64,000 bases of DNA from DATLZU01 sp051293835 (lineage in GTDB: Bacteria > Nitrospirota > Nitrospiria > Nitrospirales > Nitrospiraceae): contig JBPKMA010000007.1 in NCBI GenBank assembly GCA_051293835.1, positions 121,484 to 185,483 of the forward strand. The letters are read 5' to 3'. This document shows positions 1 through 8,366 of this stretch, one piece after another. Numbering within the stretch: position 1 is the stretch's first letter; each line of letters opens with the position of its first letter. Below the pieces are notes generated by a model. It was given only the letters and a program-made list of their open reading frames with translations. It ran no database searches and was not told where the DNA came from. The position numbers and the translations under genes are program-made.

Positions 1-2
1 CG

Positions 3-533
3 TTCGTCATCCTCCAAAATCAGAGCCAGATCCTCGCCACCGCTGTGGAGGGTACCGGCGGGAATATCCTGATTGTGACTCCGGTGTTCCTCGCAGACCA
101 GACGAGCGTGGTGGACGCCTCCTCCCAGTTCGGCCGGAGCGGGACGGTGACGATCCAGTCGCCGACCTCGCAGTTGGCTGGGACGTTGGCGACGCTCCCG
201 CAGTCGGTGCGGCAAGCGGCGGCCCTCAACACGGTGCGCTGTGCGGCGCAGATGAGCGGCCAGGCGAGCAGCTTCGTGGTAGCGGAGCGGGACACACTGC
301 CGGCGGAGCCGGGCTGGTGGATGATGAGTGCGCTCGCGACGGCGAGCGCAGGCGCGGGGGAGCGCGGTCTGTCTGGTCTCTCTGCTCCAGGTCGACCAGG
401 AACTCCCTCGCACCCGACAGACCCAATAGACCAAACAGACCCAACTCCCATTCTCTCATTGCGGCAGATGACGCCGGCTGGGTTCTTGACGCAGGCGTTT
501 GCGGTCGAAGGGACAGCAAGCTGTGGATCATGA
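3..533 (+). CDS. TpsA-type exoprotein (filamentous haemagglutinin family), C-terminal part only
   Basis: The reading frame is open from the left edge of the window, so only the last ~176 residues are present. Translation begins FVILQNQSQIL and runs through beta-helix-like text (ILIVTPVFLADQTSVVDAS, GTVTIQSPTSQL) to the C-terminal module I recall from filamentous-haemagglutinin-domain proteins (LPQSVRQAAALNTVRC, SFVVAERDTLPAEPGWW). In two-partner secretion this protein is exported through the outer membrane by the TpsB encoded next, with which it overlaps by about 10 bp. The N-terminal secretion domain lies outside the window. A Pro/Thr/Asp-rich stretch near residues 120-145 is encoded by an imperfect inverted repeat. 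The family call rests on the C-terminal motif and the adjacent TpsB. Confidence 0.8.
   Translation, partial: FVILQNQSQILATAVEGTGGNILIVTPVFLADQTSVVDASSQFGRSGTVTIQSPTSQLAGTLATLPQSVRQAAALNTVRCAAQMSGQASSFVVAERDTLPAEPGWWMMSALATASAGAGERGLSGLSAPGRPGTPSHPTDPIDQTDPTPILSLRQMTPAGFLTQAFAVEGTASCGS
366..441. repeat. imperfect inverted repeat inside the TpsA gene
   Basis: GGTCTGTCTGGTCT at 366-379 is matched by AGACCAAACAGACC at 428-441, which pair at 13 of 14 positions. The DNA between them is translated in frame into low-complexity Pro/Thr/Asp text unlike the rest of the exoprotein, suggesting a repeat element absorbed into the coding sequence. Confidence 0.6.
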
Positions 534-2304
534 CCAGTCGTATGGGGAAGAGAGGATACGGATCAGGAAGCGGGGTGGAGTGAGGGGAATTGTCGGGTTT
601 CTTATGGTGGCTACTCTAACAGCCTCGCCGGTCCTTGCGCAGGTGCTGCCGCCGATCTTTGACCCGACGGGCCGGTCCGGCGAGCCGCCCGCGCCCTTGA
701 AAAAAGAATTCAAGCCGCCGACCCCGCCGCCCAAGCCCGCCTTGCCGCCCGTGCCGGTTCCGCCGGAGGGCGGCATCGAAAAGCAGTTGCCCAAGATCCG
801 TGTCTTCGTCCATGACATCCATGTCGTCGGCAGCACGGTATTCTCGGACGCCGAGATCGATGACGTCGTCGCCCCGTTCCGAGGCCGGATGCTCACGACG
901 GAAGATCTGGAGCGTCTGCGCCTCGCGCTGACCTTGATGTACGTCAACAAGGGCTACATCACCTCAGGCGCGATCATTCCGGATCAGGATGTGTCGTTCG
1001 GCGTGATCACCTACCAGATCATCGAAGGGAAATTGACGCGCATCGACGTGGAAGGGAACGAGTGGTTCCGGACGTCGTATCTCCGCGATCGGGTCGCGCG
1101 CGGCGTGACGACGCCGGTGACCCTAGCGCCGCTCCAGGAGCGCTTGCAACTGCTCCAGCAGGACCCGCGCATCCAGCGCATCAACGCCGAGCTGCGGCCC
1201 GGCGACCAACGCGGCGAGAGCGTGTTGAATCTGCGGGTGACGGAAGCGAGTCCCTTCAAGGCCTGGCTGGAGTTCAACAACTTTCAGACGCCGGTGGTGG
1301 GTGCAGAACGCGGGCTCGGCACCGTGGCGCATCACAATCTGACCGGCAACGGCGATCCGTTCAGTTTCACGTACGGCCGGTCGCGCGGGGTCGATCCGAT
1401 CATCGACACGTTCTATACCTTGCCGCTGAATCGATATGACACGACGTTCACGGCCTCCTACCGGCGCAACGACTTCCTCGTCATCGAAGCGCCGTTCCGA
1501 CCGTTGGATTTGCGGGTGCAGGCGGAGATCATCGGCTTCACCTTGCGGCATCCGGTAGTCCGGACGTTGTCCGACGAATTCGCCGTCGCGATCGTCGGCG
1601 AACGCCTATACAACAAGGTCACCTCGATCTTCGACGTGCCCGGCGTCGCCTCGCTCTTCATTCCCGGCTCGTCGCCGACCGGTGTCAACACCGTGAGCGC
1701 GTTGCGCTTCGTCCAAGAGTGGACGCACCGCACGACGAATTCCGTCTTTGCCGCGCGCTCGCGGTTTACGGTCGGCCTCGACGTGCTGGAAGCGACCATC
1801 AACCACGGCCCCCTGCCTGACAGCCAATATTTCGCCTGGCTCGGCCAGTTGCAGGGCGTGCGGCGCTTCGACGACTGGTGGGGCTTACAACTCCTCGGCC
1901 GGATGGACCTCCAAGTGGCGAACGATCGACTGTTCCCACTAGAGCAGGTGCCCGTAGGCGGACGGTTCAGCGTGCGGGGCTATCGCGAGAACACCCTCGT
2001 GCGCGACAACGCGTACCTGGCCTCGGTGGAAGCACGGTGGCCGTTGTGGCGTTCGGCGGCCGGCGAGGACCGTCTGCAGTTCGCACAGTTCATCGATCTA
2101 GGCCGCGCCTGGAACGCGAAGGGCAGGACGCCGGACCCCGAGACCCTGGCCAGCGTCGGGCTTGGAGTCCGGTGGATGATTCTGCCGCAGGACCGTGCGC
2201 GGTTCGAGGTCTATTGGGGTGTGCCCTTGAATCACGTGCAAACCCCGGGAGGCAATCTGCAGGACCACGGGATTCATCTGCAGTTCGTGGTGCAGGCGTT
2301 ATGA
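523..2304 (+). CDS. TpsB outer-membrane transporter (ShlB/FhaC/HecB family)
   Basis: This Omp85-superfamily barrel exports the TpsA exoprotein. A signal peptide (FLMVATLTASPVLAQ) is followed by a proline-rich linker and a POTRA domain (IRVFVHDIHVVGSTVF to IIEGKLTRIDVEG, about residues 80-175). The rest is the ShlB-type beta-barrel, with the conserved VRGY motif in GGRFSVRGYREN and an aromatic C-terminal region ending FVVQAL. At 593 residues it has normal family length. I chose the GTG at 523 because GAAGGGA lies about 8 bp upstream; TTG 499 and GTG 580 are alternatives in the same frame. It overlaps the end of the exoprotein gene, as expected for a co-translated TpsA-TpsB pair. Confidence 0.9.
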   Translation: MDHDQSYGEERIRIRKRGGVRGIVGFLMVATLTASPVLAQVLPPIFDPTGRSGEPPAPLKKEFKPPTPPPKPALPPVPVPPEGGIEKQLPKIRVFVHDIHVVGSTVFSDAEIDDVVAPFRGRMLTTEDLERLRLALTLMYVNKGYITSGAIIPDQDVSFGVITYQIIEGKLTRIDVEGNEWFRTSYLRDRVARGVTTPVTLAPLQERLQLLQQDPRIQRINAELRPGDQRGESVLNLRVTEASPFKAWLEFNNFQTPVVGAERGLGTVAHHNLTGNGDPFSFTYGRSRGVDPIIDTFYTLPLNRYDTTFTASYRRNDFLVIEAPFRPLDLRVQAEIIGFTLRHPVVRTLSDEFAVAIVGERLYNKVTSIFDVPGVASLFIPGSSPTGVNTVSALRFVQEWTHRTTNSVFAARSRFTVGLDVLEATINHGPLPDSQYFAWLGQLQGVRRFDDWWGLQLLGRMDLQVANDRLFPLEQVPVGGRFSVRGYRENTLVRDNAYLASVEARWPLWRSAAGEDRLQFAQFIDLGRAWNAKGRTPDPETLASVGLGVRWMILPQDRARFEVYWGVPLNHVQTPGGNLQDHGIHLQFVVQAL

Positions 2305-2374
2305 AAACAACCGGCACGAGAGGCAATGGGTTTGGAGCTACATTCATGAAGCAGCGACACCCACGAGGCTTTCC

Positions 2375-4678
2375 ATGGTTCGGCTCATGTTCGTCGCCCT
2401 TCTCCTTTTCATAACCGTCCCCCCCGTCGCCCCTCCGGCGTTCGCCGCGGGCTCTGAGTCCGCGGCGCCCGATGTCCTGATGCAGCAGGGGGGGCAGGCG
2501 TTTGCGCGCGGCGCATTCGACCAGGCGCTGGCGGCCTGGAAAGAAGCGGCCCGGCTCTACGAACGGGACGAACGCGTCAAGGAACACGGCCGGGCGTTGG
2601 TCCATATGGCGCAGGCCGAGCAGTCGCTCGGGCAACTCAGGCCGGCGCTCCAACACCTCGAGCTGGCGCTGAGCCTGGCCCAGCAGGCGGGCGATCCCGT
2701 CTGGATGGTGGTCGTGCTGGACAGCATGGGCAGAGCCTATTTCGCGAACCGGCAACCCGAGGCGGCCATGCATCACTTGACCCAGGCCCTGGAGATCGCG
2801 GGGCAGCAGGAAACTCGCGGTCTCACCGCTGCTGTTCTCAATGATCTGGGCATCCTTCGCTCCGCTTATCAGCAGTATGCCGACGCGTTGCAGGCCTTTA
2901 CCGAAAGCGATCGGTTGGCTCAGGGCACCGATCAGCCGGCGCTGGCGATTCGGGCGCGGTTGAACGCGGCGCGCGCCGCGCTGCGCTTGAAACGCCACAA
3001 GGATGCGCGCCTGTGGCTGGACCAGGTGTACGATCAACTGAAGGACCTCTCGGCCTCGCACGACAAGGCAGCCGCGCTCATTACGCTCGGCTTGCTGTAC
3101 CACGAACTGCGCAGTGCGCTCCCAGACCTCAGCGATCCGCTCCTCCTGCGGGCGGCGGCGGTGTTGCAGGACGCGGCCGGAGTGGCGGAACAGATCGGCG
3201 ACCTCCGGACGCTGTCCTATGCGTGGGGCTACCTTGGTCATCTCTACGAGACGGAACATCGCTACGACGACGCGTTGACCTTGACGCGACAAGCGGTCTT
3301 CGCAGCCCAGTCGGTCGGCGCCCCGGAGTCTCTGTACCGCTGGCAATGGCAGACCGGCCGCCTGCTCGCGGCGCAGGGGCACCTCGACGAAGCCATCTCG
3401 GCCTATCGCAGCGCGACGGCCACCTTGCAACCGATCCGGCCCGAGGTGGCGGCCGCCTCGCAAGATGCCGGGTCGCCCGGTCAGGGCTCCGTCCGTTCAC
3501 TCTTTTTCGAGTTCGCTGACCTGTTGTTGCAACGGGCTACGTTGACGGAGGAGGCTCCCGCGTCCCAGGGCTATCTCAAAGCCGCGCGAGACGCGATCGA
3601 GGCCTCCAAGGCCGCGGAGCTCCGCGATTATTTCCGCGATGAGTGCGTCGACGCATTGCAGGCGCACACGACCACGCTGGATGCCATTTCCACGACTACC
3701 GCGGTGCTGTACCCGATCATCTTTGCCGATCGGACCGAGCTGCTGGTGAGCCTGCCGACCGGGTTGAAGCGGGTGACCGTCCCAGTTCCTTCGACGACGC
3801 TGACACAGGAAGTCCGGACGTTCCGGCGCCTGTTGGAGAAACGGACAACGCGCGAGTACCTGCCCCACGCGCAGCAGATCTATGAATGGTTGCTCCGTCC
3901 GCTTGAAGTGGACTTGAAGGCCTTCGCCATCGACACGCTGGTGGTGGTGCCGGACGGTCCGCTCCGGACGATCCCCCTGGCCGCGCTGCATGACGGCACT
4001 GAGTTCGTGATCCAGCGTTACGCCATCGCCACCACACCGGGCCTCAATTTGACTGATCCGCGCCCCCTCAATCGCGAGCGGCTGAAGGTGCTGGCCGGCG
4101 GCCTCACCCAAGCGACGCAAGGCTTTCCGCCCCTACCGCACGTGTCCATTGAGCTGCAGACGATTCGCACGTTGTACGGCGGCGACCAACTGGTCAACCA
4201 GCAATTCCGCGTGGGCGGCCTGGAAAAGGAGTTGAAGGAGAAGCCGCTGTCTGTCCTGCACATCGCGTCGCACGGTCGATTTGAGAAAGACGTGGCGCAC
4301 TCGTTCATCCTGACCTATGACGACAAGCTGACAATGGCCAAGCTGGACCAGTACGTGGGGCTCTTCCGGTTTCGGCAGGACCCGCTGGAGTTGCTGACGT
4401 TGAGCGCCTGCGAGACGGCAGCGGGCGACGATCGCGCCGCGTTAGGCCTGGCCGGTGTGGCAATCAAGGCCGGCGCGCGCAGCGCACTCGCCACGCTGTG
4501 GTCCATCAACGACGAGGCATCCTCCATGTTGGTAGCTGAGTTCTACCGGCAACTCCGCGATCCCTCGGCAACCAAAGCCGTGGCGCTCCGGCGCGCCCAA
4601 CTGCAACTGCTGGGAGATCCCGTGTATCAACATCCGGCCTATTGGTCGCCATTTTTGCTACTGAACAACTGGCTGTAA
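2375..4678 (+). CDS. Secreted TPR-CHAT domain protein
   Basis: The 767-residue protein has a signal peptide (LMFVALLLFITVPPVAPPAFA). About 350 residues of tetratricopeptide repeats follow, for example ALAAWKEAARLYER and ALQHLELALSLAQQAGD. The C-terminal CHAT domain is a caspase-like peptidase fold found in HetF-related proteins. Both catalytic residues are present: His633 in HIASHGRF and Cys679 in LSACETAAGD, followed by the family's LAGVAIKAGARS segment. It starts 70 bp after the TpsB stop and precedes three DUF928-like genes; TPS, CHAT and DUF928 genes also cluster in cyanobacteria as I recall. It may process or assemble the secreted exoprotein, but that role is inference. Export suggests action in the periplasm or outside. 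Confidence 0.88.
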   Translation: MVRLMFVALLLFITVPPVAPPAFAAGSESAAPDVLMQQGGQAFARGAFDQALAAWKEAARLYERDERVKEHGRALVHMAQAEQSLGQLRPALQHLELALSLAQQAGDPVWMVVVLDSMGRAYFANRQPEAAMHHLTQALEIAGQQETRGLTAAVLNDLGILRSAYQQYADALQAFTESDRLAQGTDQPALAIRARLNAARAALRLKRHKDARLWLDQVYDQLKDLSASHDKAAALITLGLLYHELRSALPDLSDPLLLRAAAVLQDAAGVAEQIGDLRTLSYAWGYLGHLYETEHRYDDALTLTRQAVFAAQSVGAPESLYRWQWQTGRLLAAQGHLDEAISAYRSATATLQPIRPEVAAASQDAGSPGQGSVRSLFFEFADLLLQRATLTEEAPASQGYLKAARDAIEASKAAELRDYFRDECVDALQAHTTTLDAISTTTAVLYPIIFADRTELLVSLPTGLKRVTVPVPSTTLTQEVRTFRRLLEKRTTREYLPHAQQIYEWLLRPLEVDLKAFAIDTLVVVPDGPLRTIPLAALHDGTEFVIQRYAIATTPGLNLTDPRPLNRERLKVLAGGLTQATQGFPPLPHVSIELQTIRTLYGGDQLVNQQFRVGGLEKELKEKPLSVLHIASHGRFEKDVAHSFILTYDDKLTMAKLDQYVGLFRFRQDPLELLTLSACETAAGDDRAALGLAGVAIKAGARSALATLWSINDEASSMLVAEFYRQLRDPSATKAVALRRAQLQLLGDPVYQHPAYWSPFLLLNNWL

Positions 4679-4767
4679 CGGGTTGAGCACCCCATAGCCC
4701 TGAGCGAGCGAACATGCTAGACTGTCGTCGTTCCCGCCTCATGATAAGGCCGGTTTTCGGAGGATCT

Positions 4768-5580
4768 ATGCGTTTCCTCCTGCCCCTGGCGGCCGTCGCT
4801 CTCGCTTTCAGTGTTGGTGCTCCGCCGCCGGGGTTCGCCGCCGAGCCTTCACCGAAGCCCCCGATCGAGCAGGTGCAAAACCCTCCCACGTTCATCGAGC
4901 CCACCATGCCGGTGTACAAACCGCGCAAAGGTAGTGTGCTCCGCGGCCGGGTGGACGGGGGCTTCCGCGGTGGAGACAAAGGCGAGCCGGTCGTCAAGGT
5001 CCTCGCGCCAGCCGATCATATCGGGTTCACCATTCGCAAAGCGCCGGCCTTGTATTGGTACCTATCGCATGCGACGACGCACCCGATTGAGTTCACCCTG
5101 GTGGACAATCGTCACTACCAGCCGGATCTGCAGGTGTCGCTGACCCCCCCGCCCTGCCCCGGCATTCAGATGGTCGGGCTTGCCGAGTACAACAAGACGC
5201 TGGAAGAGGCGGTGCAATATTGGTGGCACATCGCCGTGATCGTCGACCCCGAATCCCGGTCGAAAGACATCCACTCGGCCGCCGCCATCGAACGCATTCC
5301 CTATCTGGACGCCCTTGTCGAGGGCAGGACCAGATGTAAAGATCCGCTGGACGTCTTCTGCCTGTACGTGGAGTCCGGCCTCTGGTACGACGCCATCCAG
5401 GTGATCTCCGACTTGATCACCGCACATCCGAAGGACCGCGTCCTGCGCCTGATGCGCGCGTCCCTGCTGGAGCAGGTCGGGCTGAACGACGTCGCTGAAT
5501 ATGATCGGATGCAGAACGGTGCGCCGTGTCCGGCGCGCAAGGCCGAGGCGGCCACGGCAACCGTGTCCACGCAACGGTGA
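4768..5580 (+). CDS. DUF928-like secreted protein, copy 1
   Basis: The product (270 aa) has a signal peptide (MRFLLPLAAVALAFSVGA...GFAA). It then shows the features I associate with DUF928: a VYKPRKG segment, LAPADHIGFTIRKAPALYWYLS, a beta-rich core (FTLVDNRHYQPDL) and a C-terminal helical part (ESGLWYDAIQVISDLI). The ATG at 4768 is chosen because GGAGG lies about 6 bp upstream and the signal peptide starts there. Its molecular function is unknown. It is the first of three tandem paralogues, followed after 4 bp by copy 2, so all three probably share one transcript with the CHAT and TpsB genes. Confidence 0.8.
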   Translation: MRFLLPLAAVALAFSVGAPPPGFAAEPSPKPPIEQVQNPPTFIEPTMPVYKPRKGSVLRGRVDGGFRGGDKGEPVVKVLAPADHIGFTIRKAPALYWYLSHATTHPIEFTLVDNRHYQPDLQVSLTPPPCPGIQMVGLAEYNKTLEEAVQYWWHIAVIVDPESRSKDIHSAAAIERIPYLDALVEGRTRCKDPLDVFCLYVESGLWYDAIQVISDLITAHPKDRVLRLMRASLLEQVGLNDVAEYDRMQNGAPCPARKAEAATATVSTQR

Positions 5581-5584
5581 TGCG

Positions 5585-6337
5585 ATGAACCCTCTGAGGC
5601 CGGCCATACGCTGGCTGGTGGTCTGCAGCCTAGGCTTCTCAGGCGCGGTGTTCAGCGTCGTCGCCTTCCCTGCGGCGAAATTCCAGTACGCCCGCGAAGC
5701 GGATCCGCCGACTGCATCCCACCCTCCGCTCTACAAACCCCGCGAGCGCGCCATGCCCCGCGCCCGCGTGTTCGGTCCCACCCGCGGCATCGACGCCGAT
5801 GCGCCACAGGCGCTGGCTTTGGTTCCGGATCACATCGGTTTCACTGTTGCCGCGCAACCGACCCTTTACTGGTACTTGTCGAAGCCGACGTCGCTGCCCG
5901 TCACCTTTACTCTGATCGACACACGGGTCATCAAGCCCCTGTTCCACGTAACACTCGCACCTCCCCGGCACGCCGGGCTGCAGGTGATTCGGCTCAAGGA
6001 GTATGGCATCACGCTGGAAGAACATGTGCCCTATCGCTGGTTCGTGTCCCTGGTTTCTGATCCGAACTCGCCGGCGCGCGATATCATCACGGGCGGGGCA
6101 ATCGAGCGAGTGGTGGAGAATGAAGCCGCCTGCAGGATGGCTGTCGCGGCCTCCCTGGAGGCAACCCGGTGTTACGCGGAGGAGGGATTGTGGTACGACC
6201 TGTTTGCCACGATTTCCGACCTCATCGCGGCGTCCCCGGATGATCGGTCCCTGCGCCGCATTCGCGCGGCATTTCTCCAGCAAGTCGGCTTGCCGGACGT
6301 CGCCGATTGGGACTTGCGCCAAAGTGGAAGTGAGTAA
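5585..6337 (+). CDS. DUF928-like secreted protein, copy 2
   Basis: This is a 250-residue paralogue of the preceding gene with the same order of motifs: signal peptide (WLVVCSLGFSGAVFSVVAF), LYKPRERAMPRARVF, LVPDHIGFTVAAQPTLYWYL, FTLIDTRVIKPLF, a RDIITGGAIERV segment and the C-terminal EEGLWYDLFATISDLI. The ATG lies 4 bp after the copy 1 stop. Retention of the whole domain in each copy suggests the three genes make distinct secreted products rather than one being debris. The function is unknown; its position downstream of the secretion genes suggests a role with the exoprotein. Confidence 0.8.
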   Translation: MNPLRPAIRWLVVCSLGFSGAVFSVVAFPAAKFQYAREADPPTASHPPLYKPRERAMPRARVFGPTRGIDADAPQALALVPDHIGFTVAAQPTLYWYLSKPTSLPVTFTLIDTRVIKPLFHVTLAPPRHAGLQVIRLKEYGITLEEHVPYRWFVSLVSDPNSPARDIITGGAIERVVENEAACRMAVAASLEATRCYAEEGLWYDLFATISDLIAASPDDRSLRRIRAAFLQQVGLPDVADWDLRQSGSE

Positions 6338-7091
6338 ATTGCACGAGGGCTTTCCTTTTCTCCTCTTCAGCGCCGCTCTCCTGGTCAGCGCGCTCACGCC
6401 CGGTCAGCCCGGGTTCAGTGCCGCTCCTACGTCGGCCGAGTCGGTTGCCGCACAACTCCCCGAGCCGGCAGCTTCTGAACAGCCCTTGCCAGCGTACAAG
6501 CCCAGGAAAGAGCGCATTCCGCATGCGAGAATCGGCGGGTCAGCGCGCGGCAGCGAGCCCGGTGATCCGGCGTTGGTGGCATTGGCTCCCGACCATGTGG
6601 GCCTGACCCTGAAAAGCGATCCCTCGCTGTGTTGGTTCCTCTCGCAACCGACGACACAGCCACTGACCTTCACGATCCTAGATTCCCGAGGAATCAAGCC
6701 GATCCTCGAAACGGCGCAGGCCCCCTCCCGTCCGGGCCTGCAGTGCGTGCATCTCAAAGACGTTGGCATCACATTGAAGGAACGGGAGCAATACCGGTGG
6801 TTCATCACGCTGGTGCTCGATCCGGACAAACCCTCGCGCGATATCGTAAGCGGCGGCATGATCGAACGGATCCCGTTCAGCGAAGGATGCGCCTTGGGCC
6901 TGCCCTGTTCCTGGACCTGCGAGTTGGACGCGGTGTATCAGTACGCAGAAAACGGACTCTGGTACGACGCGATTGCCTGCCTGCATGAATTGATCACGGC
7001 CAATCCCGATGATCCCTTGCTGCAACGGGTGCTTGATCACCTGCTGAAGCAATCCGACATTCACCTGCCTCCTGTTCGTCGGGCCGAATAA
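6330..7091 (+). CDS. DUF928-like secreted protein, copy 3
   Basis: This third tandem paralogue (about 253 aa) has a signal peptide (FPFLLFSAALLVSALTPG), AYKPRKERIPHARI, LAPDHVGLTLKSDPSLCWFLS (LYWYLS in the sister copies), FTILDSRGIKPILE, RDIVSGGMIERI and ENGLWYDAIACLHELI. The start is uncertain: GTG 6324, GTG 6330 and TTG 6339 are all in frame around the upstream stop. TTG 6339 has GGAAG about 8 bp upstream, so translational coupling to copy 2 is likely. Two extra cysteines near CALGLPCSWTC distinguish it from its sisters. Function unknown. Confidence 0.78.
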   Translation: MSKLHEGFPFLLFSAALLVSALTPGQPGFSAAPTSAESVAAQLPEPAASEQPLPAYKPRKERIPHARIGGSARGSEPGDPALVALAPDHVGLTLKSDPSLCWFLSQPTTQPLTFTILDSRGIKPILETAQAPSRPGLQCVHLKDVGITLKEREQYRWFITLVLDPDKPSRDIVSGGMIERIPFSEGCALGLPCSWTCELDAVYQYAENGLWYDAIACLHELITANPDDPLLQRVLDHLLKQSDIHLPPVRRAE

Positions 7092-7123
7092 TCGCCGTAT
7101 TTTCCATGTCCGTTATCGTTTTG

Positions 7124-7150
7124 GATACGCTCCCGCATCGCTTTTGATAC
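7124..7150. promoter_or_regulatory. paired GATAC motif (candidate operator)
   Basis: GATAC at 7124-7128 and GATAC at 7146-7150 are in direct orientation with 17 bp between, a 22-bp period or two helix turns. The same arrangement with a similar spacer occurs at 13723-13749. It lies after the DUF928 genes and about 290 bp before the small membrane-protein gene. No known regulator is recognised. Confidence 0.4.
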
Positions 7151-7168
7151 ACTACGCCAGCCGTCACC

Positions 7169-7191
7169 GGCCGGGCTGCCTTCGCCCGGCC
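7169..7191 (+). terminator. GC hairpin after the DUF928 operon
   Basis: GGCCGGGC (7169-7176) and GCCCGGCC (7184-7191) form a perfect 8-bp stem with a 7-nt loop, about 80 bp after the last DUF928 stop. The following T-run is weak, so termination is likely but not certain. Confidence 0.45.
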
Positions 7192-7302
7192 TTGCTGCAC
7201 CTTTCCATGCGGTTGAAAAACTAGGAAGTCCATGGTGGCGCTGGATGACGTGCTGTTCTGAGACGCATGGCATGTGTGTTGCTGCTTTCATGCTGTGAAA
7301 GC

Positions 7303-7385
7303 AGCGGGTAGTGAGTAGCTGGTAGCCGGTAGCCAACAGCTTCTGGAGCTATTCACTGACGGCTACTCGCTATCGGCTCTCGGAG
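7303..7385. repeat. dispersed TAGC-rich intergenic repeat
   Basis: Degenerate repeats of GTAGCTGGTAGC type on the left are followed by GCTACTCGCTATCGGCTC on the right, an imperfect inverted arrangement. Related text recurs between other genes near 17225-17280, 22790-22830 and 30827-30915. No coding frame is convincing. The rest of the 7092-7438 gap holds the GATAC pair, the hairpin and the ribosome binding site of the next gene. Confidence 0.45.
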
Positions 7386-7438
7386 GCTGTTTCTCAAGCC
7401 CTTCTCTGCGAGAGCGAGGAGAAAAAGGAGGTCATGCC

Positions 7439-7642
7439 ATGGACTGGGAAATTGTCACCTGGGGATTGCTCATTGGGATGGCCGGCATGATCTGGCTGTT
7501 GATCCTGGCCACGTGGAGCGAAGAGCCTGCCCGCACCAGCGCGACTGAGGCCCATTCTCATTCTGAAGACTCCGGCGAGTCCGTTGCGCAAGAACCGAAG
7601 ACCAGCCACCGATTGGTTGAGCGACGCTCCCACGCGGCCTGA
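7439..7642 (+). CDS. Small single-span membrane protein
   Basis: The 67-residue product has one hydrophobic helix at about residues 5-26 (IVTWGLLIGMAGMIWLLILAT) and then a polar, charged tail of about 40 residues. The ATG at 7439 is preceded by AAGGAGG at a good distance, which is the main reason to accept this short gene. I do not recognise the family. The window gives no functional clue beyond its place between the DUF928 operon and a ribbon-helix-helix gene. Confidence 0.55.
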   Translation: MDWEIVTWGLLIGMAGMIWLLILATWSEEPARTSATEAHSHSEDSGESVAQEPKTSHRLVERRSHAA

Positions 7643-7681
7643 TCTTGGTCGTCATCACTCGCCGAATGCTTCGGTAGCGCC

Positions 7682-8026
7682 ATGCAGCCTCTTGGCACCG
7701 ACCAAGAGATGCCCGGCACCGGCCGGGTGAGAAGAGCCAAGCTGACCGTAAGGCCGGAGAAACGTCGACTGACGTTGAACCTGCCTGCCGACTTGCTGGA
7801 GCGGCTCCGCAACACGGTCTATTGGACGCCCGGCATGACAATGGCAAAATTGGTGACGGAAGCTATCAGCGATGCGTTGGACCGTCTGGAACGCCGCAAC
7901 GGAGAGCCGTTCCCTCCGCGCATAGAAGAACTTAAACCTGGTCGCCCACGCAGATGGAAACCTGTATCTGAACCAATACGCCCCCGTATCCAGACAGATA
8001 ACCCCGCTCTACGTCTGCAAACGTAG
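7682..8026 (+). CDS. Ribbon-helix-helix-like DNA-binding protein
   Basis: The 114-residue product has a central segment RRLTLNLPADLLERLRNTV followed by TMAKLVTEAISDALDRLE. This matches the beta-strand, helix, helix pattern of RHH/CopG-type regulators and plasmid-type ParG or antitoxin proteins, spanning about residues 28-72. The basic N-terminus (RRAKLTVRPEK) and proline/arginine-rich C-terminus are unlike a simple antitoxin. No toxin gene sits beside it and no strong ribosome binding site is visible before ATG 7682. It could act on its own promoter or on a partner outside this window; the DNA-binding role is inferred from the fold pattern. Confidence 0.55.
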   Translation: MQPLGTDQEMPGTGRVRRAKLTVRPEKRRLTLNLPADLLERLRNTVYWTPGMTMAKLVTEAISDALDRLERRNGEPFPPRIEELKPGRPRRWKPVSEPIRPRIQTDNPALRLQT

Positions 8027-8366
8027 TCCACCCAAGCCTTCTCGGATCCTTTCCCCAAGTTCTTAATTTTTCTATCGTTCCCCCGCCACAGCCCCACTAC
8101 GGTCGCCAGAACAATAAGCATGCATTTTGCGTTGAGTCACGACCGCCTGTGTTCTGTTCCACCAGGCTTACCATAGCTCCGGCGTCTTATCTGCATGCTT
8201 CCTCGCAGCAGAGAAGACCGAAATGGCTGACAAGGATTCCGCTCGCCCTCTCCCCGGTGGAAAGAAGGGAACGGGAGAGCCGAGGAGCCGTCTCGGTCTT
8301 CAACGCACTGAACGAAAAGCATCGGAAATATCCCTTGTGGGATGAGATCGGCAGCCGGGTGATGGG
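8027..8366. other. intergenic stretch without a convincing gene
   Basis: This 340-bp gap starts with a pyrimidine-rich run (about 8040-8090). A short frame from ATG 8223 could encode about 40 basic residues but matches nothing I recognise. No tRNA, terminator or repeat is clear. Confidence 0.4.

Noticed and set aside
8223..8345. Short + frame encoding about 40 basic residues
   Set aside because: No good ribosome binding site, no family resemblance, and part of a repeat-like stretch.
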